A stretch of DNA of 64,000 nt from Cryoendolithus antarcticus (lineage: Eukaryota > Ascomycota > Dothideomycetes > Cladosporiales > Cladosporiaceae), in contig NAJO01000024.1 of NCBI GenBank assembly GCA_002077065.1, positions 248,001 through 312,000 of the forward strand, in the 5' to 3' direction. A program made the translations under genes and the position numbers. The notes beneath the pieces were generated by a model. That model saw only the letters and a list, made by a program, of their open reading frames with translations. It ran no database searches and was not told the DNA's origin. Shown here piece by piece: positions 10,659 through 21,781 of this stretch. Numbering within the stretch: position 1 is the first letter of the stretch; the number at the start of each line of letters is the position of its first letter.

Positions 10659-13600
10659 GATTGTGGTATGGCGAGATTCTGTGCAGGAGCTATTGAAATG
10701 TAGTCGTAAAGTGGAAGTGGGAGGTTGATCTTCACATGTTCGACTCTCAAGGTGCATGACTCGCGTCCAATAGTCTCTCTCGAGCTTCGAGTGATGGTCA
10801 ACGAAGCAAGACACTCCCGAGCCATCGCCCACAACTGCCTAGCACAGCTACGACTTATCCAGACTCCTGGCAGTACCTCTCAAGTACCCTCGAATACCAC
10901 CAAACTATCCTCGCGATGCAGTGGCCCACGCTCCAATTCTCCGAGGAGACAAAAGTACAACAGCCCCCCTTCCCAATATCCTTTACGTTCGGGCATACTG
11001 ATAAGATATAGGAGCGCATCGCAACTCTGATCGACTACTCACGCATGGGCGTCCACTACGGCTACCTCCCTCTCATCCTCTGGCTCGGATACACGCGTAG
11101 CAACCCAAGGCCAAGCTTGATCAGACTGTTCAGCCCGCTTGCGCAGTAGAGGAAGCGATGACCACGAATGCCGGAGGCGTTGGAAGTAATGCTGGGATGC
11201 TAGAGCGTTGAAAATACGGCGAGAGGGCATGCTCATCCGAAGGCAAGGAGAGTGGCGGGGATCCTGAGGATCGCATAGGGAGCTGACGGCCGTGCGGTGT
11301 CGATGCATCGTGGCTGCGAAAGCTACGTAGATCGGCTACGACTGACAACATTGAGCACGAGCTTGAGACATTGAGATGGGAGAAAGGCGGAGATGTGTTG
11401 CATCGGACGTCTGTACGATAGTGTACAATCAGGTCCCTTTGACTCGAAATGAAAGGTACATCTCACTCAGCATCCTTCATCCCTGGTACACTTGGTCAAG
11501 CTTACGAGCAAGCCGAATGTCTTCTACTCTCTTTGTGCTCGCAGGCCGCGTGGTCGTGCGGTACAGCAATTTTCATGGCACATCGCGTTGAGAATCTGAT
11601 CGGACGATTGCTAATGAGAGATGTCATGGCGTCCAGCCTCTCACAAGGATATGATGTAGCAGGCGTATGAGCAAGCATCTCATGACTCTGGAGTGTCTCC
11701 TTGGCTACGAGTCGCTTGCGTATGGTGGCAAGACGGGATCGAATGGCCATCGTACTTGTCAAGCTGGCCTCGAAGCCTCGGATCCTGCTCACACCTCGCA
11801 GGTCAAGGGATCGGGGAACATGATCTCGGAACCAATTGTGTTGAATGGTCAGATATTGCCTCCGTTATCTATGTCATGGCAAAGGCGCGCTTTGACTTCT
11901 GAACAAATGCCACTGCTCGCAAATTGCCAACCACCCAGCCGACGTCTTCCAGCATAATGCCAGCGCAGCCCATCACATCTGTCTCCTGTCGTGAACGCTC
12001 TTTGCGCGCATATAGCTCTCTTGATTGCAGTCCAGCTCGCTTCCACACGCTCACGCGTTACCCAGAGACTGTCTCTCGGAGGAAAGCGGCTGCTGCATCA
12101 TGTCGACAGAGCACTTGGCGATGGCATTGCCGTACACAAAAACCCGATATGTAGCTCGACGGCACAGCCCGTACAGTGACCGACTGGACAGGACTACTTA
12201 TATTCCACCAAAGTTCTTGTCGAGTACATGTTTCCAGTAACATGTAGTCGTCCGTCTGGCCTCAGCCCTAAAAGCAGCACGCACACCGCCTTCTGCTCTC
12301 TACCGTGCACTTGCGGAGCAGACCAGTAATAAGGTCGACGCTACTGCGGATCAGCCGGCGCTGAGCCAGGGATGTGAGCGAGTCAGCAGAGCCAAAGTCG
12401 ACATCACTCGTCGGAACCTGTGGTGGAGTCGTCGAGCTGTCGGAGTTCGGGCGTCATCTGCCAGAACGCGACAACGAGGTCGAGTATCGAGATGCTGGCA
12501 GTTGGGGTGTCTCAGTATGATATGAAGTTGCTTTGCTGCATAGCATATACAAGTACAAAGTTTGTGTGTATTTTTGTCGTCGTAGAGGGTGCTGTTGGGG
12601 TTAGGCTCAGCGCGACTTTGCGGACTTAGTCGGAATTCGAGCTTCGAGTTCCATATGACGCTCACCACGTTGAGATTCCAGTACCTTGGACACGAACATC
12701 AACTCTTCGGTACTTTGCAAATAACTGACGTCGAGCCTCTACCACAACGTGTCTGATGACACAGACTTGACGTTATGGCCGCAGTGAGCTGACTTCACCT
12801 CCTCACTGTCAGTCTAATCCAGGACGACATGCTTCGCTCGGCCGCGACAACAAGATTATGCTGCGCAGTAGTGAACCGCGCGGATCCGGTCAAGGATTCC
12901 ATGATTGTAAGAGGAAGGGTTGTTGCAAGATGCTAGAATGGCACGTGAGAGCCGGAGCGAACACCATTTTGCTGTTACCGTGAGGCATTGGCGGCATTCA
13001 CACGCGCCAACATGGCCTCGACATCCCCACCAGTCCATCTCGCGCGATGATGAGCAAGGTGATCACATACTGAGCTTTTCGCCCGAGTAGAGGCTGGAGT
13101 GGCATTCTGCATCCTTCTCACAGCGCCAGAAAGCTTGTCGCGCTCCAAGACGCTGCCTTCGTCGACTGGCAGTATGCGGGAGAGTCTCGAAGAGATCGGA
13201 CATTGACGCCGGTGAGGACTTCACCTTGGACGTGTTCTGTCGAGGTGGCGAAGAGATAGTGATTATCATGATGGTCGCGTCTCTCGATGCAGCTGATCAA
13301 CGGCATGCACCCTCAGCTGCAACTTTCCTACCGCCGTCTGACGCGCCCTCGGCCTAAACGTCCTCCTCCGACTTCATACCCTCGCAACCGAGTCTTCGTA
13401 TCTCCACCGCTGACCTCACCAATCAAAGCACCGCCATGACTGGTTCCTTTCACCACCAGCGAACACTCGACATTACTTTGAGTCACGAGCCTTCCGCGCA
13501 AAGCACCGCCGTTGCACGCCAACTCGATCACCATGAGGATCTTCTGGAAACGGCCGCGATAAGGACATTCACTGGACACCGCGACGCTCGCCAGGTACAG

Positions 13601-14108
13601 AAAGAGAACGGCACCTTGACAATTTTCCCAATTCAGGCGGAGATGTCGCCATAACTAGCAACAATAAATGCAGCGGCATGGATTCGGGTGGAATCAGTGA
13701 GGCCGAGAAACCTTCGTACAGATCAACACCCGACGCACAGCCGGGTTGACGTAGCGCGCGCAGACGATGTCAAGGCTCATCAAGTCGAAAGGCTTCTCCC
13801 CATCGAGTGCAGCAACGGTGCAATCAAGCGCCTCGCGGAGCTGGGCGGAGCTCTCAGGCAGGCCGCGAGTGAGGTCGTAGTCGATGAGGCCGGCCAGCAA
13901 ATCCGCAAAGACTTCGCGGCTTGGCAACGCAGGCCTGTTCTCGGCGGCGCGAACAGGCTCTGCGTCGTGCCAGTTTCAGGCCTTCTTGGCGAGCAAAGCA
14001 TCCCCGTTCCCCTTATCACACCTCTCAGCATCGGAGCGTCCGGTCCCGGCGTTCGTAGTTCCTGTCTCGGCGCTGCATAGCGGACAAAGTGGTCGGTGCC
14101 CATTGCGG
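10659..14108. other. Gene-poor interval, left part
   Basis: Short frames on both strands show no domains and mostly lack ATG starts. The most coding-like piece is a minus-strand stretch at about 13694-13964 (residues such as REVFADLLAGLIDYDLTRG). It has no ATG and can only be reached through a guessed acceptor at about 13965, so I do not call it a gene. No RNA gene was recognised. Confidence 0.5.
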
Positions 14109-15790
14109 AGCCTTTACACCCGATGTTGGGTGAGGATCAGCGACTGATCCCGCTCCTGCATCGACATACTCGACCGAAAGCCCGGACGTAGCGACGCGCC
14201 GTGATGCCTCCCGCAGAAGCAGCGCTCCCAATTGCAAACGGAGGCCCAAACGACTTGCTTCTGATGAGTCCGGGAGAGCCCGTGCCCGGCGATGTTGAGT
14301 TCCTCCGCCGAGCAGAACGAGCCGGTGAAGCTGAGGCGCCGCTCGTCTAGTATCGAGCTCTTGTGGGGATCCTAGCAACTCTGCGCGGAGTCGTTCGATA
14401 ATCCAGCGACGCTGGCGTACGCAGCGTTCTTCTCCGGATCGAAGTTCGCGGACCCATCGAAAGCCAGATCGGGTGCTAGCAGCATGAATTGTACTGCTTC
14501 GTCTGACCATTTGCCGTCACGTGCTGTCTGGTTTGCTGCTGTGCACCATACACTGCCTCGCTTTTCCGCCGCGATACCAGCCCCATTGGTGCAGTATAAG
14601 CTTTTACACCCAAGATTGGGTGAGGATCAATGACAGATCCCGCTCCTGCTTCACCGGCCAGACCAGGGTCTCGAGGTGCTCACGAAGCCGTTTCCGGCCT
14701 CACTGCATACGCCGCCGGATGTAGTGACGATGCTCTGCCCGGCCAGCTCGGCGGTCGAGATTCTAGTCTCGGCGCTCGAGATTCTAGTCTCGGCGCTCGA
14801 GATTCTAGTCTCGGCGCTCGAGATCCTAGTCTCGGCGCTCGAGATCCTAGTCTCGGCGCTCGATTTCCAAGTCTCGGCGCAAAAGAGAACGCTCTCGGCC
14901 GCGATGCCAGACCCAGTGGTGCAGTCAGAGCCTTTACACCCAATGAACGTCGGGTGAGGACTAATTACTGGTCCCGCTCGTGCGACCGCCGACTGAGCAG
15001 GTGGGCTGTCATCCCACTCCATAGTGCTTTGCGACCTTGGCTCACTTGGTGGTGGTGGTGCGGTCGAGATCCCTCATTTCGGCCACAACGCTCAGGCGGC
15101 TAGGGCGGTCGTCTGCTGGGCGTGGCGGGCCCATGGGCGCCATGGTAGGCGGTGGTTGTGGTGTAGGTCGTGCTCGTGGCGCAAAGGGCGCCGGATCTTG
15201 CTTGCCTTTCCTCCCAGCACTTGATCATGCACCGAGAGCAGCACGAACGCCATAGCGCAGCCCATGATGACCGCGCAGGAGCCTTTACGCACGACGAGTG
15301 GAGTTGATGGAAGAATCTCCAGAGATCACTGTCACTCGCTAGTGGTCTCGATGACCGCGCCAGGACTGCGACAAAGGTAACTGACGTACCAGCTCGTGCA
15401 TATTACGGAACGCTCGTCGCCTAGGTAAGTAGGCCGCCAGACCGTCGGCGCCAAGAACAGTCGCATGCACCCCGAGGCGCAGGAGCCTCTACACCCGACA
15501 CCGGTGCTGGTGTTGAGTGAGGATCAGATCTGGTCCTGCTCCTGCGCAGACAAAGGATGTCCAGCTCCAGTGTCGCTTACCAGTGGGCTCGGCGGCGGCA
15601 GCGCCCAGAGAAGCATTATTTCGTGCTTGTTGCGGATCGCTGGTCGCCCAGGCAGGCAGATAGCCATCTCGCTACCGTCGAGAAAGGCCGCCGGCGAACG
15701 AAAAACTATGCACCTGGAGGCACCAGAGCCTCTACACCCAACACCGGTGCTGGTGTTGAGTGAGGATCGATGGCCGATCCCGCCCCTGTG
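14109..15790. repeat. Array of double-hairpin repeats
   Basis: Five clear copies start at about 14109, 14600, 14929, 15482 and 15725, with a decayed sixth at 15279-15300. The consensus is GCCTYTACACCC, loop, GGGTGAGGATC, loop, GATCCCGCTCCTGC. The first stem is CACCC/GGGTG, extended to 11 pairs in the last two copies. The second stem is GGATC/GATCC. Stems persist although sequences differ: copy 1 has GGATCAG-CGA-CTGATCC, copy 6 GGATCG-ATGGC-CGATCC, copy 3 GGACTA-ATTAC-TGGTCC. Spacing between copies is irregular (about 200-500 bp), and homology beyond the hairpins is patchy; copies 2 and 3 share about 40 more bases. Function is unknown. It may be a mobile-element relic, a structured RNA or repeated coding material. 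Confidence 0.7.
14757..14881. repeat. 21-bp tandem repeat (minisatellite)
   Basis: Five consecutive units of GAGATTCTAGTCTCGGCGCTC (14757-14861) and one diverged unit. Units 4 and 5 share a T-to-C change and the last unit is altered in its first half, so the array has a direction of decay. Each unit junction forms CTCGAG. The unit length is a multiple of three, so several frames stay open on both strands. This accounts for the overlapping long open frames here (for example SSAETRI repeats on minus and SALEILV repeats on plus). Confidence 0.9.
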
Positions 15791-17540
15791 CAACACGAAG
15801 ACCTTCGACTACATCATCGGCAGCCGCCAGGAGTCTTTGGAATTCGGGAAAAAGGCTCCGCTCGCGAGGACCGGGATCCAGTCAACGCCTGAAGTGGAGC
15901 CGGAAGTGCACACGGCCAGTGTGTGAGATTGACTCGTCGTTCAAGTACTTTCAAGCTCTGGCGCCTTTACTATCGACACAGAGCCTTGTGTGAGCATACA
16001 CCGCTGTCACACCCAGCTGCTGCGCATGCAGAGCTCGAATTTGTCTTGTGCGGCGAGAAGTCTACATAGCCGCCAGTCCTTTCTACGGCTTGCCATGTCA
16101 ACAAAGCTCTGCTGTCGTTGTCTGTATATGTGGTCTCACGCTCTTCTCTTGCACTCGAATTCCTGCGGGCATGTTTTGTGTCTCATTGCTGGCAACTTGG
16201 TGATACACTGGCCACCGAGAGGGATTTATTGCTGGGGTGACCCATCGGCGCGAAGCATTGCTTCGGGATGCTTGCATGTTGTTCGAGCTTCGGCAAAGCA
16301 AGACCCAATTTCGTTGTGTGGGAGTCCATTTGCAAGGCCGGGATGGACTCTGCCAACTAGCACCGGACAGGCTGACCTCCTTTGTCTTTCTTCCTGCCGA
16401 GCAAGGACCATTGTCAGAGGCATTGGAGACATCCTCGGTACTGGATGTACCTGCCGACATGGATCTTACCTTGACCTGCTTCAAATGACGGCGGTGGTGG
16501 GTGACCCGCATCATTGCAGTCAGGTATAACCTGCCAGCTATATGCGATGCTGTGGGAGCTGCTGGACCTGAGTATGACTTCTGACCTGGACCAGGACGCT
16601 GCAGTGCCATTCATCATACTCCACGATGGAGAGGGCTTTCGTGGATGACCGCCTACGCCCGCCAGCGTCGACTGGCACACTCTGGGAGAGCTCACCGTTG
16701 GTCTTGCACCTTGAGTGTTCCCAAGGCAGCGTCAGCGTACCCGTTGCTATTCACTAAGGATGGACGAGCGACCAGTGCCAGTGGCTGTATTCAGCAATCG
16801 CAGAGGGCGTGTGTTGTTGATGATGCAACTCCAGTAAAGTCTGGCTCTGACAAGGGCTCGCCGGTAAGGAAGCAAATGTGAGCTCGTTGACATGTATCTG
16901 ATCGAACTACGATTAGGAGTCGTGGTCGTGAGCTTCTCCGCGAGGCTGGTAAGACATTGCAGCTGCGTTGTTGGGCAGCCAGCCATTGAGACATCCAGTA
17001 ATGTCGAGTGCAGTGAGTTCGCCTGTCTTGTTCATTGCTGACGATAAACTGGCAGATGCACATGACGCTTTGATGACACCCAGGCGTGCCTGATGGTATG
17101 ACTCTTGATGATGGCCATCTTTGTTCAGCAGAACTATCAACCGTGCTCTTACTGCTTCGCCGCGGGTCTGGTACACGCGATCTTGGACTTTTCTCCTGAG
17201 GATCGTCGATCTCGCTCGTGGGATGGTCGGTAGCAGATGGGAGCATCTACCATGTCACAGCAGCTCGTCGTTGCGGCGTGAGGCGAGTGTTGGCAGCCTG
17301 CGAAGGGTCCGCATTCGCTGAGCCCGTAGGTAGAGCAAGGTGAGTACCATTCCCAATGCTTTTCTCCGTGACTTCTCTCCCTTTCGTCTAGGTGTGTCAT
17401 TAAAGTGGAAGGTCTGGAGAGGTGATGAAGCGCTGTAGGCACAGAGAGCATGGGTGGAAGGTATATTTGCTGTCATTTTTCAAGTGAGCAAGAACTTTGT
17501 GTTGTTCGATATGGCAAGCTAGCTCGGCGCCGCCAAGACC
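15791..17540. other. Gene-poor interval, right part
   Basis: Long frames such as 15990-16529 plus and 16098-16610 minus overlap each other, have no domains and show amino-acid composition typical of non-coding frames. I see no splice-consistent gene, RNA gene or repeat in this stretch. Confidence 0.5.
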
Positions 17541-18350
17541 ATGTTCAGCAACGCAGGCTCGGCGACGACGACGACGACGACGAGAGTAAGTCTAGGTTCA
17601 CCACGATTCAGCAACTTGGATGCTCTGCGTTTCCCTTCTACTTCATTTTTTGTCGTCCTATCTACATCAAGAGAGCTTGTCTGGAGCAGTTAGCAAGATC
17701 TCAAGCAGGCTACAGCGTGTCAATGCTGCTCGGCGTGTGCAAGCAAGTGCAAGCACGTCTCCTACAAGCTGCTACGATCGATTGTGGCACTTGGAATCGC
17801 TTACTGAACAGTGATTTATCGTATCTTGCTCGCACAACATCCTCGGTGCATTCCTGCCGGTCCCTGAGAATATTCTCGAGCAAAGAGATAGCAGGTCAGT
17901 GGCAGCGGCAGTGACCAGGAGCACACGCTGTCAATACGATAACAATGAGGAGGAAATCCCCCGTCCTACTCCCAAGCGACCAGCGCTCCATGGGTGTGCT
18001 TACGCGTCGCGCAGTCCACTCCCAATTTTGGCCAAGACGACCGACCGCCGTTCATAGCGTGCGAACTTGGAGATATTACCGAGCTGGAGAGTGCCATCTT
18101 TGCGCACGCATACGGCACGGAAGAAGGGCATTGTCTCTACAGGGAAGAGTTGAGAGAGGTGCACGAGCAGCATACATGGCAAGATGATGCCGCTACAACC
18201 ATCCGGGAGTGTGAAGAGAATGGATCACTGCAAGATGGGTTCAATCACCGAGGGCCATGGCCTTCATTGGACGACGTGATTGCGAAACAGGCAGTACGAG
18301 AGCAAGAGGTGGATAGACTGAGGAATTGTCTTCATGAAGCATATTCATAG
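17541..18350 (+). CDS. Possible small hypothetical protein
   Basis: The downstream frame from about 17949 to the TAG at 18350 has no in-frame ATG, but its composition is protein-like: acidic, with segments ELGDITELESAIFAHAYG and WPSLDDVIAKQAVREQEVD. One workable model begins at ATG 17541, reads MFSNAGSA plus a poly-Thr run from a (GAC)n microsatellite, stops at the GTAAGT donor at 17586, and resumes after a GCGCAG acceptor at 18014 (STPNFGQDD). This gives about 127 residues in frame with a 429-bp intron. I recognise no family. The exon pairing is a guess, and the gene may be spurious or differently spliced. Confidence 0.3.
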
Positions 18351-18482
18351 CGCGTATGGTACACATAAATCACCCACCCGACCCACTCGTGAGCGTCGTA
18401 ACTCCTGACTCCATCCCAATCCGACAAGGAAGACAGTACACTGTGCCACTTGACCTGAAGCAGCGACGTGGCCGAAGGAAGC

Positions 18483-20404
18483 TTACACTGCCGGTCGGCT
18501 GGTGACATGGTCGTACTGCTTCTTCCCTCCCTCGATGAACTTCCTCCACGTATTCGTCAGCACGAGATACTTCACACTGCCCTCGGCCGCATCGAACACC
18601 CGCTCGTCGAACTCCGCGGGCACCTCCAATTCTGGCTCACCCAAAGGTGCAACGGCAGGATGTGGCGGGAACGAGAACGGATCTTGCTCGTTTGCGTAAG
18701 GTGTCGATGCAGTAGAATCGAAGTGCGAAGCCGATCTCTGGTCAGGTGATGGCGGCGCAATGAGGTCTGTGGACGAGCCGTTCGTGCCTCTTGTGGTAGT
18801 GGCGGCTTGTTTACTCGTGTCCCATCGGAGTTGCGAGTGTGCTCGCATTTGTCGGAGACTGATGCCGTTCTGCTGTGCGCCATGCTCGAAGGCGGCGTGC
18901 GCTCTTCTCGCCCGACCACTTTCGCCACTCAAGCGCTTCTCCTCGGCGAGAGCAGGCTCAAAGATGGCGAGGAGATCTTTGCGGATGTAGCCTTCGATGT
19001 TGACGGGGAACTCTGCTGTCTTTTCGTGAACCGACTCCGTGAAGATCTGCAAAGCAAGCGAGAACAGGTGAGACCGGGCAGCGGGGGCAATTGCTCCAGT
19101 CGCAGTGTCTCGTGGTACCTGCTTCCAAGCCGCTCGCCAGCGAATGACGGAGGTGAGGAAGACAATGTTCTCGCCGGAGAAGTCCTTGGTGGCTGCAAAG
19201 TGGAGGAGCGGCGCCGACATCTGATGCAGAGCGAAGTCCAAGGCCGCTTTGGAGTAGAGAGTCCGACCTGTGAATTGCGAGTGGATGGCTGCTAGCAGCG
19301 TCTCTGCGGAGTCCTCCACTCGGAAATCTTTCTTCTCTTCGTAGTCCACTGAGCCGATCATGGTACTCGCGGATTGTAAGGAATCGGCGTGTTGACGCTT
19401 GGCTTTGCTGTATTCGAAAGTCTCATAGATCGGGAAGCCGATGGTGCAGGCTTGCATGACTATGATACCTGGAGCTAGCCACATTGGTGGGACAAACCAC
19501 CTGTTGACAGGTCTGAACACAATGTTGGCGAAGAGCGCACCTAACCACAACGGTGTACCCGGTAAACTGAGCACGCGTCAGTTGAACTTCAAGGCGAGAG
19601 TGATGAGCGTGGACTCACCCAGCCACTATGCACAATATAGTCTGCAGACGCCAGTGATGCGTGTCTCGGACATGTCGGATTTTGTACAGCTCATAAGGTC
19701 CATATATCCACGTCCAGAACAACTGCCAAAACGCCGAGGGCACCCATGCCGCTGACCTGCGGCACTTGCCTTGCCCTCTGGCAAAGGGAAGGTCGCCGTA
19801 GCTCGACCAGTCACCCTGTAGCTCGGGTGATGATGCATAGATAGCCGCAGTCATTATGAGCTTCGAGCATGTCAGTAAGCCATCGAGAAGGCTCTTGCGT
19901 AGCACTTACCTGTACCAACATGCCGACGCCAATGAAGACGTAGCTCTTGTGTGCTTGCGACAGATCCTTCCACCGAGCCCACATGCGACCCACGATACTC
20001 AGACTCCGCGGCGGACTTTGACTGTCGGTGGACGCATGCCTCGCAAGTAGTCGCTCTTGTCGCTCTGCGATACTGCGCAGCTGTGTGCAGTTGGCTTGGA
20101 ATAGAGCAATGCCTAATGGCAGGTACACACTCATGATCCAGAACTCTGCGGAGCATAGGAAGTGGCCATTCGTGGTGTACGCCATCATAATCTTGACGAG
20201 ATAGATATGCAAGAATAGTGTCGAGATGATGGCGACGGGGAGGTGTCGAATCCTGACGAAAGGGAGCCTCCTGTTCCAGACGAGCCATGCGATCCCGGTG
20301 AACAGCCATGCTGTCCATATGACAATCAGGACAGTGTAAAGCTTGCCCAGGTCGTCGAAGTTCACGATTGCGCCCCAATCGCGACCTTTGGGATTGAGGT
20401 GCAT
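18483..20404 (-). CDS. gprK: RGS-domain seven-transmembrane receptor, GprK type
   Basis: Exons 20404-19910, 19860-19619 and 19566-18483 encode 606 residues. The N-terminal half has about seven hydrophobic segments, beginning near YTVLIVIWTAWLFTGIAWLV and ending near GIIVMQACTIGFPIY. The C-terminal half holds an RGS domain at roughly residues 345-460, with the diagnostic LLHFAATKDFSGENIVFL and a later TAEFPVNIEGYIRKDLLAIF. This arrangement defines the fungal GprK class, where an integral receptor carries its own GTPase accelerator for a G-alpha subunit; ligands are not known. A Ser/Pro-rich linker and a short conserved tail follow the RGS domain. Introns are 49 and 52 bp with GTAAGT and GTGAGT donors. 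The start ATG follows an upstream stretch with no competing in-frame ATG. Confidence 0.92.
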
Positions 20405-20743
20405 TGTCGCAACAATTTCTTCAGTAGCAAAAAGAGGTAAGCTCTTAGGCGCGACGAGAGACACGAGAACAGAAAAGAGAGAGAGTGAGACACGAACCAC
20501 GCTGTTACAAGGTAAAAGGGACCGCGGAGCACGTGCGGGTCACTGAGAGGCGCTGCCACGAACCAAATATACGAGAGACATCGAGATGCTATGCATCGGA
20601 ACTCTCTCCAGGAAAAGCAGTGGGCGCACTGATGCAGACGCCATCGCAGCACAAGAAGCGAGCCGGCACTCAGGAGGGCGGGGCCTACCATTGGTCTAAG
20701 CTCCAGATCGTGGATACAACGTGGTGAATGTGGGTTGAGGCTG

Positions 20744-21373
20744 TCAAGCCACATTCAGGATGTCCTGCAGGAGGAACCCGGCGCCCCGGTGCAGAGAATC
20801 GATTACTCGGTAGGCGTCAGATCTCGATATTGGGTTAATTGACAAATAGTAGGCTATCGCACTCTGCCGTGCAATGTCTACTTTCGAACCTAGATCAGCC
20901 CTCATCACTGAGTAGTTTAGGCTCTCGGGGTCGAGTCCGCGTGATGGCAACTCGGCAGCAGTCTCTTTGTTGTTCAAGCCGCCAACGTCAGTCAAGTCGC
21001 ACAGCGCAATTCACAGAGTCTTGCATCGAGACAACATCGAGATCCTGTGCGATGCCCATGGCCCAGATGCATACTTCCAGAACGCACATCCCAGGCTCTG
21101 GCTTGGTGGCGTTGTTCGAGGTGCGTAGAAAGAGGGGTCCGCGGTCTCGATGTCGATGCATGTGCATGGCGGGCCACGGACCGAGTCAACGGCGTCCCAG
21201 CGCAGCCGTTGCTTTTGCGCACTTGGCAGGTGAAGTGCATATGATAACGTCCATTCCACGCGGACATGCGAGCGAGTCCGTAGGTACTGCGGTTTACTAG
21301 TCGATCGGCTTCCCTCGTAGTCTCGTATACCCTCCTGGAACCTGCAGCACTGTGCTGCCGAACCGATCAGTGC
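20744..21373 (-). pseudogene. Interrupted open frame, possible pseudogene
   Basis: One minus-strand frame is open from 21373 to 20744 except for a single TGA at 21011-21013. The second half reads like protein (AAELPSRGLDPESLNYSVMR, then VDIARQSAIAYYLSINPISR and a terminal GAGFLLQDILNVA). The first half (for example CTCIDIETADPSFYAPRTT) is also plausible. No ATG begins the frame, and no GT-AG pair that I tested removes the TGA while keeping frame. A CGA-to-TGA change would explain it. No family recognised. It lies between the receptor gene and the Zn2Cys6 gene and could equally be chance. Confidence 0.3.
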
Positions 21374-21781
21374 CTACGGTATCTTGCCTATCTAGCCGCA
21401 TGTCCACGGTTCGGCGTCGTGGCCTTTTCGGCGTGAACGATTCTCGCGTCGTGGGCATACTCCGACTTTCGCGCGAACAGTTGGGGGCATTTCGACCGGC
21501 TCAGATGTCAAATAAGGACCTTGAGAGCCTTGAGCCAGAGGGATAATATGACACTAATGTAACTTGTCGAGATTGATGCATCTCGGATTCGGGTTCTCGG
21601 GCGTTACTACCGCCCGCGCGTGCTTCGTCTCCTTGACCTTCCCACCAGCAAGCCAAGTAGCAAGTGGTTCTACATTCTTCTGTCTCACTGACCTGAATCG
21701 TGATATTGATTTCCGGATGAAGTGCATGGTATCTTGAGATGAGTGTGCTCGACGAGATTGCCTTCCTTCGAGCCTTCCACA

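Noticed and set aside
13436..13654. Plus-strand ATG frame of 72 codons
   Set aside because: No domain, competing minus-strand frame of equal length, and no splice partners.
15465..15926. Plus-strand 153-codon frame containing EPLHPTPVLVLSED twice
   Set aside because: The repeat in the peptide is simply the hairpin repeat read in one frame; there is no domain or good start.
15990..16529. Plus-strand 179-codon frame, and the opposing 16098-16610 minus frame
   Set aside because: They overlap each other, have odd composition (Cys/Ser/His-rich or Arg/Ser-rich) and match no family I know.
17450..17914. Plus-strand 154-codon frame with an Asp run
   Set aside because: The run comes from a (GAC)n microsatellite; the rest has no domain and unlikely composition.
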